Source: Sipunculus nudus (lineage: Eukaryota > Annelida > Sipuncula > Golfingiida > Sipunculidae). From it: a stretch of 64,000 bases of DNA. The notes under the pieces are model-generated. The model was given only the letters and a program-made list of their open reading frames with translations. It was not told the origin of the DNA and did not search any database. A program made the position numbers and the translations under genes. The DNA is taken from assembly GCA_026874595.1 (NCBI GenBank), contig CM049309.1:69484926-69548925 (forward strand), read 5' to 3'. This document shows positions 13,301 to 28,300 of the stretch, in pieces. Numbering within the stretch: position 1 is the first letter of the stretch; each line of letters begins with the position of its first letter.

Positions 13301-16300
13301 AGCAGTGTACAATAATAATTATGTGGCTGTTTTTTGCCCATTGTGGCATACTGCCAATTGTGGAGTGCTGAGCTAGAAGAAAATGGGTTAAAATTAATCT
13401 CCAACATGTGACAGTCTCAAATGTGGTATTTTTTGTATTTATATTGTACGTCTAGGTAAACTACATGAAGAAACTGTGTTGCACTTACAGTCAATATATA
13501 GAAAAATTGATAACACAACTTTCATGGTAAATGAGAGCTGAAAAGTCTATGCCCCCATTATCTTCAAGTTAGGGATGGGGGGGGGGAATTTCCCACATCA
13601 GGTTGTTCATATCACAATAGTTTTTGTATTCAACCAAGTGTATGTACCCCAGAAAAGGACAAGTGAATTTGTATGTGTCTCTCTGTCCATCTCTCAGCTC
13701 AGCTGACTATAAGTCATCTGAGCTGTAGTTGTGGTCCATTGTCCATCGTCTGTCTGTCCGTAGATGTGGCATGTTTTGAAACTGTAAGACTTAGGAATCC
13801 AAAATTCAGCATAATGTTAGATGTCCCCAAGATATCCTACCAAGCCGAAAACTGGGTCTTTGTGACTAAGTTCCTTTGAGAAATTAAGGAAAAACCTCAA
13901 TTTTTTATGAAAAACTATTTTCACACTTCAGGACTGCCTAATATCAAAACCCTCATATTTACCATAAATATTCCACATATAGCTCCTATGTACATGCCAG
14001 AAATTAGGTCTCTATTATATAATTTAAAAAAGTTATGGGCCCAAATATATTGCACTTTGTAAAAAAAACAGGAAAAATATTGGCTCACTTAACATAAAAA
14101 AATGTTAAAGCTAGGGATTTTTTTTCAGTAATATAACTTTAATTAAACAAAATTTAAGATCAAATATTAGATCAAAATCTTTTAAATTTTTTAAAATATC
14201 AGCAATAACATAAAATTTGTACCTAAAAATTTTACCTAAACATCATGGCACATATTTTTCTCGTAAGTATATTTAATTTATTTTTCACAGCGGGGATACA
14301 TGTGGATTTAAACTTTTTAAGAAATTATTTCCTTTTAAATAATGAAACAAAACATAATTCAACCCATCAGTAGGCATAATTTGGTAATATATGAAACAAA
14401 TCATGGATAAATAAAGATGCATGTGAATTCCCAAGTATTATTTTCATATATTTATTGCTTTGCAAATTTAAAAAATATATTTTATAAAAAAATGAAATAT
14501 GTCTGTGTGCATAATGTGATGTTACCTGACTAAATTTAGTAAAAATGTTGATGCAATTTAGATTTGTGAATCAGTTTTATTATACAGATATATATAATAT
14601 ACTGTAAATATAAAGTAAAATTTATAAACTTAAAAAAAATTACTCAACAAAAGAAAAAATAGGATCTAATGCAAATATTTGTTCATTATTTTCCTGTCTC
14701 AGTTGAATGGAAATTAAATTTATTTGCTTTTTTTCCATCTCTTTGCCTGTTTTTAAATATTTAAAGATAATTTCATTTTAATTAAATTTTATCCTTTACA
14801 TATATGCAGAGGTGCTGTAACTCCGACCAGTCCCTGTAAGCACCATTGAATTTATTTCTCGTATTCTGTATTTATATCCAAAGGTGTTGTAACTCTCCCT
14901 CCCCCCCAGTCATTGAGCCCTAGTTCCTGAGCACTTAGGATAGTATTTTTATTGCAGCTTCAAAAAATCTATGGTGATGCAGTTATAACTGTCACAATCG
15001 GCTGAGTGCCGTGACCCATGGGTCCCTTGTTCATGCACAAAAGGCCTGCCAAATCACTTTTTTAAAAAAATCACATTTTTTTTTTAGGATTTCCTGAAAA
15101 TTATGCTAATCACTCTTTTTTCACTCTTTTTTTTTGGCAGCACTCTTTTGCCTCTTTTTTTTTTTGTGTGAAAGAATTCCTGTATATTCTATTTCTTTAC
15201 TGCTTTCATGGTCCAGTAAGAACAAGAATGGGACCTTTCACAATTTTTATGTATGCATATGTCTTAGAATGTGTCACAACATGAGGAATATGCCCTTATC
15301 TGCATGCAGGGGAATGTTCGCCATGTATGTTTCTGATTTTGGGAACGATATGCCTCAATATATAAACACAATTGTGGTTTGTGAAGTACATGTTTTTTTT
15401 CAGTCTGTGATAAAAAAATGGGGGAATTGACACTTCTTTTACTCTTTTTTCACTTTTTTTTCAAAGAAGTTTATTCTTTTATTATCAGACCACTTACTCT
15501 TTTTTTCAGTCATTCACCTTTGACAGGCCTGCGTGACAGCTTATTAAGGAATCATGTCATGGCCATTTAAATTGTATTTTTGCCATTATGTCTATAAACT
15601 GTTATATGAGGGTGTGTGTCATGTGATTATCTATGATTTATATTGGTCTGCTGAAAAAATTACAGGTAAATTGCTCTGTCAGGTAAGATATTGAATATTT
15701 GCAGGGATAGTCAGGACATCATTTTTGCAAGTACGGTAAAGCTTGTTATAACAGGGTCCGTTACAATGGAAGACTCGAGTTTTGAACAAATCTCTAGGGA
15801 GTGATTGAGTGATAGTTAAAATTGGCTTCAATATAATGGAAAACTTGAGTTCTGGATCCTAGCGGACTTACATGAAACAAACTGAACATTGCTCCTATAC
15901 TCATAATCGTTATAAAGAACTGGACTGACGGCAGTCAGGTCCAAGTTTCCCTAATTGTTTGATCTTTTGTGAAACCCAGCCGCCAATGACAAGCTTATTA
16001 ACACTACACATATGAAAGGGCAGGTTTTCACACACAGGCCATAGTTGAATGGTTATGTCACTGCACTGTTTACTCCCAATCTTGGTTAACTACTTGAGTA
16101 TTTGATTGTTTGTATCATTTACATGCGTACACTACTCAGGGTACAGCAAATTCCTTATCAATGATCATCATAGGAAAACAGTTGTGACATGTTTTTCCAA
16201 ACATATATAGATAAAAGCCGAGGACTGCATAAATAATGGACAGAATATGCAACAAATACATTCCAGGCCTGCCAAAGTTAAATGCTCGAAAAAAGTCATT

Positions 16301-19234
16301 TAACAAAAGGTTTAAAGCAGTGATCATTCATTTTTGGGGTTATTTTTTATACAAGGGTTGTAAATGATGAGAGCATTAATTATTACAAAGGCGATGTCAA
16401 ATTGGAAACCGGCAGAATGCCAATGAACTTCTTAAGTAGATATAAACCCAGTTAACATTCCCCTAATTTATTGCTATGGAAATTCAATACAACAAACTAA
16501 TTCCCATTGAACAAACGGGATTATTATAACAAGACTTGACTGTACATATACATATATTCCCCATTACATTTAATATTATACAGTTTATAACTGCTTCATT
16601 CTTAAAGGTAGTCTGTTTGAAAGTTTCCAAATGTTGTATTCACTTGTTATTAATATATCACACTGGTAATAAACATCCATGTTTAAAAAAACCAACTGAA
16701 ATGTAGAATCAACTGTTATTATATTTTTTACAAAAACAAAATTATACTGAAATTTTATAGTTTCCACTTGTTATTAATATATCAACAGGTAAAAGACTTG
16801 TTCTTTAATTTAAATGGAACATTCATAATTTAAAAAAAAAAACATGCAATATAAAAAACATTTTCTGATGTGAGCTTGAGTTCTTAAATTATTTTAAATA
16901 TGTCCTGAAGCATATCTGCAGCGTCTTTAGATTTAAATTTATCTCCGATTAATGAGGTTATTAAAGGAAATAGGTGCTTTTTAATACATTAAAAGCTCAG
17001 ACTTTATTAGCCCTGTCATTGTTGTGGATGTTCTACTTGATGTGACTGTTTACTAATGGTAGATAAACTTAGTTACATGTAAAGCACATGTTCGATTAAA
17101 TCTGACACAAGATTCATTTACTGAAGCACACTAGATTAGGATAGCGCCAGGGAGTCTGGAACACATTTAACCAGCCAAATATGATGATCATCCTTGGCTT
17201 GATGCATGCAACCACTTGTGAAAACTTGATTTATGATTGCTAAATGATCCTGTATGCCTGCTTTTTTTAACATTTTCATCCCAAAGTTCAAGTCACTTGA
17301 ATAAATCTGTATGGTAATTTGATGGGATGCATTATTTGACATGACACTCGAGATCGCAAAAAAGTTTCTCGAAGATGGCCTCTCAAACATGATGGGATTT
17401 TTCTTGATTTTTCCCGGACGAGCGTGGACAGCAGCAATATGATGTAAGGGCCTAGAGTTCATGGTGATGAAATCATATGTCAGTCTCACATTCTATTAGG
17501 CAGGAGAATTTTCAATTACATAAAGCCAATGGGCTTTATGATTTCATTACTTGACAAACAGGGACGTCATCCCTGGTCGCCATCAAAAGCCAAACCAGCT
17601 GGGGATGGATAGCCGCCACCACTTCAGATGTAAACTCATATACTCGGCCAAATGGAATTACAGGGCATGAAGGCTTGAAACGGCCCTGGGGTGTTTTCCA
17701 GCCTGGTTTATGTTTCACTTTTGTTGAATTATTGACAGAATTTTGTTAATTGAGGATGCAGCTATAGAAACCACTGTCAGCCTCCAATGCACGGGTAACA
17801 AATGCCTGTCTCGATCCCCGCCTGCCTCACCACTTTCTTTTGGCTCAACCAAATTCAGACACCATTGACTCTTGGTTAATTAACGATTTCTGTAGCTTTA
17901 TTACCCACTTGTCACCTTGGATATGATTAATATTTATTTACTACTTGGGCTCATGTTCCTGGAATGAACACATAGTAATTTGCATCTGACGGATGAAATC
18001 GCCCCAATGACTTTTGTGGTAGCCACTGCCACCAGGAAATAACTTTACCTTTAATGCAGGGCTTGTGCTTCTATAGCTGATGTATTACCTCGACTTCCTT
18101 GTAAACACAATATATTTTCATGCACTGCTTTTCTTGGACTGACTTTTCTCAAGTTTACGATGGAACAAACACCATGTGATGTGAAGCATATGAAATTTCA
18201 TTTATGATTTGTGAAAACACAGCCTGCCAAAATCTCCAGCATATTTGATTTAAAGTGCAAGTATTTCTAGAAAAACAAATGTCCCCCTATTGAGTTAGAA
18301 AGCTAGTTTGTTAAGAGATGTTTGGTGGTTTTCCACTCTCCTCCATTTGGTATAATCAGGCAAAAAACAAGTTAATTTAAGACTGTACGGTCTGAGAAGG
18401 AGGTTACTTTTTCACCCATGTCTGTTGTTTATGTTTGCTGGAATCTTGTATTTGACAAGCATACCTGTCAGTTCATATAAGTATCTTTTTGCATGTCTGT
18501 CTGGTCTCTACAGGTATTGATATTTGCACCAATGATTTTGAAAATTTTACCAGAGATAGATATGAGGAAAGCCTCAAAACCAATGCTTTATCCATCAGAA
18601 TCAGAGCATGAATGATGGCGGGTGCTCACTGCCAGTGCTGACACTCAAGGTCACAAAAATGTTTCTCAAAGGGCGTGACACAAGTGTTAGGAAGCATTTT
18701 GGATGTGCTCACATCCATTGACTTAACCAAGATAAGGTTTGGGTCTCTGTTTGAATAAGTCAGAACATAAAGAGGACCATTGCTCCGATTTGTCTTCATG
18801 ACCTTTTATGACCTCTCTCAAAAATTTTTTTATTAACTTGTGAACTAATGTGGGATGATGGTTGTTTTTACACACTGTTTTTGCCAGTTTGTGTGATAAG
18901 CATAGCTGGTCTCTACAGGTGGAAGCAGTAATGCCAACCTTTGTCAATTATTTCAATCATACCAGTAAATTTAGTGATTAGGATTTCCCAAACTGGCCCA
19001 ATTAAGGAGGAACTCACAATTTAAACCCTATCTAAGATGTGTTAAGTTAGTTTCAACATTAAAAAGGAAAACGCTACCTCTGCTACATATACTCTAAATA
19101 CATATATATATATATGTATATATATGTATATATATGTATATATATATATATATATATATAATGTAATATATATCAAACAGTCCGAGAGTTTAGCTCATAT
19201 TCGATTTGTGACGCAAGGTAATGAACCTATTTTA

Positions 19235-19306
<72 letters not shown>

Positions 19307-22300
19307 ATTTCTTCACATATTCAAATTGGCATCAATGTGCACTGAACACTACTGAGCAATTGTGTATCCAAAATATGATTTGAGCCTAATGGGACCACAA
19401 GAGGTAGCCCTTGTACCACATAGATCATGTTTTGTGTGTACATCTGGCTGTACAAAGGACATGACTAATTAGTTTAAGTGATCTTTAATGTCTACAGACC
19501 TGTGTCTTCTGTTGTTGGCATGGACTTAGTATTATATATAGCTTTACAAAGCACGCAAGTTTGTCATTTGAAAGTCATGCATAATGAACTACACACGCAT
19601 CTTCTATGTAAATCTCAAGATTACAAGGAAAGAAGACCCGGCTTTGGTCTTTGGTGGGCAGATTTTTATTTGGTTGTGTTTTATGCAGATGAATGAAAGG
19701 ATTCTAATTCACTTTACTCGCCGTTTAAATGTCAAGGCTTAGCTAAAAGAAGCGTCGTCTGAAGATGGTGCATGCTCACATTCTGGCTGCAGTCATTTGG
19801 ACAGAACTCATGTTTCAATTGCTACATACCGACCATCTGCTCCTGATGAGGCTTTTGTTCTGGAATGAAAAGCACGCTAAGATGTTTCATGGGCTGGAAA
19901 GTCATCTGAAAAGCAACAGCAGACATACCCATCCCTCCAGTGTCACACCGGTGTAACAGAATATTGTCCTACTATAAAAATATCAATGAATTTTCATCCT
20001 CTCTTCTTACTCTGGGAGCTAATTTACTTTTTTACTTTGCTAACTTGTTTAGTTAGAAACCTTCAGAGTTGTGCAGGTCTTCTTTAATTACAAATGGGGT
20101 TTATCATTTCAGGCAAGTTATTTTCAATTTAGTTTTTTGTGCACAACCTTGTTAGCTTGTTGTACAGTTGAATGAACACCAACCTCTTTGGTAAATGAAA
20201 CAGATGTACAGATACAAGTTTAACAAAATAAAACGCTGTTTAACGGAAATAATTTTGTCCTTTGCATGACCCAGAAGCATCAGTTTACCCAATACAATTT
20301 AATTAATTTGAAGAATTGCTTTTGAATTTTATGTTGGTTGGCATGGATCAAATTTTAAAAAAAATCAAAGAACTCCCATGATAAAAACTCTTTGTAGGAA
20401 TTATTTTTATTTTTTTCAGTGTAATCCCACCAGCTCAACTGAACAGTTGCTATAAATATAATAAATGATTTTTAGTCTGTCTAGTCATCCAGATTTTAGT
20501 CAGTAAAGTTTTGTAAATATTACAGAGGAACACCTGGGATTCAAGCCTTGTTTGTCCATTTTAAATTGGTCTGTATGTAATTTTTCCAGGTTTTCAAAAA
20601 TCCAGTCTAGAGTCTACTGTAAAATTGCCATTATCATAAACATCTAATACACAGATTGTAAAAATTTGACAAAGCAAGTTTAAATGTCAACTATCAGACA
20701 AACCTCAGTTTTTGGTAAGGCCACAAAATATTTTATCAGAAATTGTCCACTCAAATAAATGCCTTTTTTAGCGAACCTGTGAGCTTATGCGATGGTGCGG
20801 CGGCGTCCGTAGCGTGTCGTGCGTCCTACGTCGTGCGTCATGCGTCGTCTGTAAGTTAACCATAGCCATCTCAAAAACGGCAGGAGCTAGCATCACGAAA
20901 TTTTTTGCAAATAATCAGTCATCCAAAAAACTATATCGGATTTGTTTATTTTTTTTCAAATTACATTTTCGTAGATTTTATTGGGAAAAAGCTAAAAAAG
21001 TTTTAAAATTTTCTTTTCCGAAATTGTCTAGCCAAATTGTCCAAATATTTCACAGAAATGATCCCTGGAACAATTTTCTCAAGTTTTAGTTCGAATGGTT
21101 CCAGTTCGGAGATTTTTTGGCCAAGTTACAGGAGGTTGAACTTTGTTAACTGTGCAAAAAAGCATATTAAAATTTAAATCTCAGAAACGGCTGGAGCTAT
21201 CATCACCAAATTTTATAACAATATTGGTCACATGAGTCATATAAAAAAATTGAGGTATTGGTGGCGCCACCTGCATCGGCCTTTTTTGTACAGGGTCATT
21301 AATGCCTGTATCATACTGACGGCTACAAAAAACTTCTTCTCTGAAACCATATGGCCAAAATGTTTAATATCGCACAGAAATGATCCTAGGGTAGTGCTTT
21401 CTGAAGTTTGTTCAAATGGTCTCAGTTCAGTGACTTTTGGCTGAGTTATGGGAAGCTGAATTTAGTCATATGCTGTAACAGCCCATTTTAGCTCAGTGGC
21501 TACAAAGATCTTCTCCTCAAAAACCACTGGGTCAAATTCTTAAATCTCACACATTAATTATCCTTAGATGTTGATTATTCAAGTTTGTTCAAATGGTTTT
21601 GGTTCAGTGATTTTTGGCTGAGTTATGGGAAGCTTAACTTAGCCATTTTGCTGTATTTTCCAACGTTTTTTGACTGATGCCACTGAGGCCAATTTGTTTA
21701 ATATTTTACAAGAATAATCCCCTGAATAATTCTTATGATAATTGTCTTTTATGGTTCCAAAGAATGAATTTTGGCTGAATTATAAAGATTGAATTGAGTC
21801 ATTTTACCATATATGTTAGCTGTAGGAAGCAGACACATCTAGCCTGGCACTAGTGTATCAGCATTTATTACATCATGCCTCTAGACATTTAAATTTCAGG
21901 TTATCAATGGTTAATATTGACAAGAATGTTTATCAAAAGCTTTAAAAATTGTAGATTTGATTTGTGAATGGTCCAGCCAAATTGTTCAATATTTTACATA
22001 AATGATCCCAGAGGCAAGCCCTCTAAAGTTTGTTCAAATGGTTTGCATTTGATGAATTTTAGTGAAATTTCACAAATTTGAACAGTCATTTGGCCAAGTA
22101 AGCATACTGACAAAGTACTCTCAGAAATGACAGAAGCTAGCATTACCAGGTATTGTGCAAATGTTGATCACATGACTCATATTTGAAGTTTCAGATTTTT
22201 TGGTGCCACCTACATTGACCTGTTTTTTATAGTTAAAAAAACTCATAATTTTAGCCTCTTTCAGCTTAATGATGAAACTGTCAAGTTGAATTGTTCAATT

Positions 22301-25300
22301 TTTCAAAATAATTATCCTAGGACATGGTCCTTTCAATCATATCAGAATATACTGAGTTTGTTGATTTTTGGTCGAGTTGTGAAAAGCGTAAGTTGGTCTT
22401 ATGGCCATTATTATGTCTTTTTCAAACTGAGGACTACAATAGTGTTTTTCTACAAAATTATTGTTTCAATTATATCTTCTGTACCATTGCACAAAAATTA
22501 TTCTTAGGTGGCCTTTGTTCAAGTTTACTAGAATGATATTTGGCAGAACTATTGGACCTTTCACAATGAAAGTACTGCATCTTTTATTATTCTAGATATT
22601 TTGATAAAAAGTTTATGAATATGTAGGCTTGAAAAAAAAAACATTTTAGCCAAAGTCTTTCAGTATGTGTAAACAGATAAACCAACAGGCCAAGATTGAA
22701 TCCGTATCATTAAATAGGTTGAGAAACTGCCAACTGTTTCAGCTTTGGCAACAGATCAAGAGTTCATTGAGTGCAGTTAGATATAGGTCAAGAGTTCAAT
22801 CAGTGCAGTCAAGCACAAGGCATGTGATCACTTCATGGGTGACATGTGAACACCTCATGGGCACCATGTGATCACATCATGGATGTCAAGCCCCTCAGGG
22901 CAGGGCCCCTGCATAAGTATATGCAATGGTGTGGCTACTATTTCAGATTTGGCAACAGGCTTGAGGTCAGTCTGGATCTATTTATAGCTTTGGCAGACTG
23001 CCAACTGTATCAGATTAGGCAACAGGTCAAGAGTTCACTCAGTGCAACCAGGTATGGGTCAGGAGTTTACTCAGTGCAGTAGCTGCATTCTATTTATAGC
23101 TTTGGCAGACTGCCAACTGTGTCAGATTATGCAACAGGTCAAGAGTTCACTCAGTGCAGCCAGGTACAGGTCAAAAGTTCACTCAGTCTAGCCAGGTGCA
23201 GGTCATTAGTTCACTCAGTGCAGTAGCCTGAGCAAGCAATTTGTCACAGTTCACTCGGGGCAACAGCCTTTCTCTCCTAAGCCTGGTCAGCCCCATGCAT
23301 CAGACTCATGATAAGTTTGATGTACTGGCCTAATATTTTGACCTGTCTATGTATCTTTGATGGCTTTCTGGCTCACAAGACAGGTGTCGCCATCTACAAT
23401 GACTTTTGCACAGTGTGTGTCCCTGCGTTTTTCTCAGGAGGGGTTTGATATATCAGTCTGATATTGGGCATTTGTATATATCTCTGATAGTTTCGTTGTA
23501 TACAAGACTAGTGGTGCCAGCTACAATCTTTTTAGTGTTGTGTGCACCCATGCCAGAATTTCAGCAGTGATGTTTGTGTAAATGTTTCTTTTCAAAATGT
23601 TAAGTACTTGCATTGTTCATATGCATGAAAAGTAATGGTCCAGAATTGAAGCATTATACCTGGTGCACAGGTTCGCATTAGGCCTGTAGGCCTTGTTTTT
23701 AGATAATCAGTGATGGCCAACAGTTAATACTATGAATACAAACTGTAAGAAATTGACATGGAGTAATAAATAATTCATATTACAGTTTGTTTTAAGGCCA
23801 CGCCAGAAACAAGGCTTCTCCTCTGTTTATTGCTGACTGAAAGTCATCTGAGCTATAGCGAACACACTTTGTCCGTTATCTGTCCAGCCATTAGCAGGAC
23901 ACAAATCATAACCACTGGACCTAGAAATGTCAACTGAAAAACCCGAAGAGTTCCAGGGCTTTCAGGAACATGGGGGTAAGAGTCTGAGATGCTCAAAATC
24001 TTATATGGATGCTTGACTCTTGGGGTCCAAGTGTCTCATCTGACACACAATTTTCTGACTGTAGGACCAAGAGGATCAAACAATGCCCTTGTAGCAGTCA
24101 CTGAATATTGTTTGCTGTCTCAAACAAACCAGAAAGTTGTGTAAACTCTCCACTGACAACTAACCCTTACAGTTCTCTTTAATGGAATCATATAATAACA
24201 CAATTTTTAATCATATAATGACACAATAATGCATATATAAAAAAATGATCAGTTTTCAAATAGTATCTCCCATTGGGACGCACCAAACTTAGATGGGACT
24301 TTCCAACATTTTGACCTGAAAGTCCTTTTGAAATACCTAGGAACTTCTAACTGTACATCCAGGAAGGTCTTAGGCAAATCTCCTTGGAAACCTGAAATTA
24401 AGTCATGGTGACCTATATTTTGCAAACCACAGGCTAAAAATATGATTTTGAGCACCCAGTCAGTCAGATGGAGCACAAATTGTATCTGCTAAGCCTAAAA
24501 TATTCTAGCCTTACATCCATGGAGGTCCATAAAAATCTCATGGGAAACCTAAAATTTAGTCACTGTGACCTATATCCTTTGACCTATGGGGCTTGAAAGT
24601 ACATGCCAGAATAAGTAAATATTTGATACAAAAGCTCCAGTATCTGAATAACTAATGCATTGATTGCCATGATTCTTTCCATGCATTTTGATCATGGAGT
24701 GTTTCATCATTTCCTGAAGACTGGTGGCGCCACCTGTATTTTATCTAATTTTTTAGCTCAGCTGACTGTAAGTCAGCTGAGGTTTAGGAATGGCGCTTTG
24801 TCTGTCGTCCGTCTGGTCATCCGTTAGCAGGGCACAAATCATAACTGCTGGTCCTAGAAACTTCTAAGTGAACATCCAGGGAGGTCAATAAAAAATCTCC
24901 TCGGAAACCTGAAATAAGGTCACTGTGACCTATATCCTCCGAGCTATTGGGCTTGTAAATACCCCCAAGAATAATCAATAATTTGATATAAAACCTCCAA
25001 TATCTTGATAATTAATGCATGGATTGTCATGAAACTTGCCTTTAATATTGACCATGACTATTTTTGTCAGTTCCTGAAAAGTGGTTTCGACACCTGTATT
25101 TTTTCTTATTTTTACGAATATTTTTTTATTTTTTTTTTACTGTAAAATGACAACAAATATGTCAGTTTCTCAGCTATGATTCCATTTAGTGTCCCAAAAC
25201 CTGCTGTGTTTATTGATCACAAGTGGTGCCCTATTGTAATCACCCTGTCTGTTTGTTCATCTGTCAGTCTGTCTGTCCATCCGTCCATCCACACAAATTT

Positions 25301-28300
25301 GTTTCCAGATGATATCTTCAGGTTAGATTGACATCTGGATTTCAGACATGACTTCACATGGCCCATCACTAAAGAAAGATTCTGTATGCTTTTTGGGTCA
25401 ATAGGTCAAAGGTCAAGGTCTCAAGACTCACTTATTTAAAAAGACAATGGCTGCATTTTAATCCCAAACTTTCCATCTTGCACATTTAGCTGACTTGACA
25501 GTATAAATGAGCATAAATGAACATGGGATTAAAAGGTCAAAAGTCAAGGTCACAGGAGCCATCTGTTTACAAATTAGTTTCCAGATGATAACTCAAGTTT
25601 AGTTTGACATATTGGTTTCAAACACAACTTTTATGTGGCTCACCACTAAAATAAGAACCCTGTTGATTTTAGGGTCCAAAGGTCAAAGGTCAAGGTCACA
25701 GGACCTATTTCTTTAAATGGAATGTGTATCCATTTCAAGCCAAACTTTTCATCACAAACCTTCCATCTTCAAGATATTACTCACCTGCAAATAGGGGAAG
25801 ATTCTTTTTGATTTGGGGTCACAGGTCAAGGTCACAGGGCCCATCCATTCACAAACTAGTTTATGGATGATAATTCTGCTTTGGCTTGACAGATTGGCTT
25901 CAAACTTGATTTATTAATGACCCACCACTTAAGTTAAAAAATCATTTTGATATTCAGGGTCCAGAGGTCAAAGATGAAGGTCACAGGAGCCATATCTCTA
26001 AAATGATTGTCGATGCAATGTAAATCAAACTTTTCATCACAAACTTTCCATCTTTCACACATGGCTTACTTGCCCAAAGTGGAAGAAATCTGTAGATTTT
26101 GAGGTTACCTGGTCAGAGGTCAAGGTCACTGGACCCACATTTTTTAGCAGATTGTTACAAAAATCTAAATGGTGCAAGTTCAAGGATAATAAGTTCTCAG
26201 ATTTTTGGGTCACAAGGTCATTGGTTTAGGTCACAGGACCATCATTTATAAAAATTTCTTTAAAAATATCCTTATAGACAAATACAGCTGAGCATCGAGA
26301 CCAATGGGTCCCTAGTTCTGTATTTTTGATACCGTTAGATAATGCAGTCCGTTTAGGGCATATATCGTAATGGTTAGTCCTAGATACATCTAATTATCCC
26401 TGATAAACCTGAAATTAGGTCATGGTGACCTGTATTACTGCCCCCAAAAAATTTAAGCAACCCAGACAGTCAGGCAAGGTACAAAACTTTACAGTTGGAC
26501 ATAGAATCTTCAGTCTTGACATCCAGGGATGTCCTAGAAAATGTGCCTGGTCATTTTTAGCTCAGCTGACTGCATACAAAAGGCTAGATTTCATGGGAAT
26601 GGCTTGACATATTATCATGAAACTTTATCATTTTGTTGCTTTTGAAGATTTAATTGCTTCAGCTGAATGGGGATACCACCTACACAATTTGGCATTTAGA
26701 TGATAAAATTTCTGTCATAAATGCCTTCCTGAGCATCATGACCCATGTGTCACTTGTTTACAAAAAATTGTCTGGATCTGAGATAATGGGAGCTGCAAGA
26801 GTTAATACCGGTGATATGAGATGACACCAGGATGGACTGTGGTTCAGGAGGTTACATCCAGATACAGGATGTGAACCCAATGGTTGTCATAAAAAAAGTC
26901 CAGAACTGGTGATACTGAGTGACAGACCTCTGCCAGCACCAGTCACAAAACAGGTGGAGAATGTTGGCAATCAAATTGATTGCATGGTTTACAGAGTGCA
27001 GTTGCTGCAGGGGAGCTAACCTCCGGACATGACTGGTACCAGCAGGGGGTAACACCTGATATCTCGGTGTAATAAGCAGTGGCCATAGCAATTATTAAGA
27101 AATGCTTGCCATACCTGGTGCAGCAGGACCGATATTACTATGACGATGGATCAGTGAGGGGCAAAAGTTGAGCCCTGTTTTGATCAAAATGAATCGCAAA
27201 AGTTGCTTTAGGGCAGACTACATGAGTTTTCTGAGTATAAGTTTGTCCATTTTGGGGGCAGCATTTTTGTGCCTTTCATAACCTGCACCCCGGGTAGGGT
27301 AGATGTTGATGGCAGAAAAATGTGAATGGGGTTGATATAATATGAGATAATGATGACGGACAACAGCTTGCTGCCTGCCTTCTTGGGATTTTGACAAGTT
27401 CAGATAATAAGGATGATTTATAAGCTGTCTACATGGCAATGAGAATGTATTAACTTCATCTGTCTGCAAGCTCTATGAAATTACGATTCTGAAAAAAAAA
27501 ACTACTAAGATGAATGTGGGTTGAACTCATTTCTAGTTCTGTCAGGCTGGGCCAAAAGACGAAGATTCCATTTAAATTTCCTAGGGAACAGAAGAATTTC
27601 CAATTTTTTTTACTCTCAAGACGTAAGGAAAATGTTTGTTTTTCAGATTCCAGATGAGTTCATAACCACATCGTAAAACAGAATGACCTTGCTTCAAGAT
27701 GATGTAGTTTATATTTAGTGTTTACATTCAGGAAGACCTTAGTTCTTCAGGTTAAATGTCATAAATATCTACTTCTGACATTGGCTGTGCCTATTTTTAA
27801 CCAGGAGACATCTCTGTCTTCCCCTTTGCTGCAATAACCTTTAGCAAATGTTAGAACTCGCAGGATAATCTGTTGTTGAGGCATATTATACTAAATGAAA
27901 AATAGATAGCAATTTAAAAAATAAACCCTTTTAAAAGAAGAGTTAAAACTTAGTTTCCACTCTGGCTTATGTTAAAATGCAGTTTTATTGATAGATAGCA
28001 CTAGCTACATGTACCAACTATGTTTTGAAATATTATTGGTCACTTTGATTATGTCTTGTTTTACATACTTAAGTGAAAATGTAATTACTTACAGCTTGGC
28101 AGGTCCAAAAATATATAAACCTTTCCTCTAGATTTCATTAAAATGAATAAAAATCTTCTATCCATATTTTCTTAACACAGACAGCAGAGAGACTCGAATG
28201 ACAATTAAACCTCCATCTTACTTTTTTACTGAAGGTTAAAAGAAAAACATTTCATGAATTTGTATATTGGGAAGGTATATACGTGTGTACTTATATATCT

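Noticed and set aside
16040-16090. tRNA-like A box ccatagttgaatggttatg
   Set aside because: No B box or cloverleaf; lies inside the pogo-like element.
17136-17489. 117-codon minus-strand ORF as a gene
   Set aside because: No recognisable domain, no splice or promoter support; length is possible by chance in 64 kb.
19124-19345. Tyr/Ile repeat protein
   Set aside because: Translation of a (TA)n microsatellite.
22200-22211. Further copy of the core palindrome in E5 (ttggtgccacct)
   Set aside because: The first half is truncated, so it is not counted among the palindrome copies.
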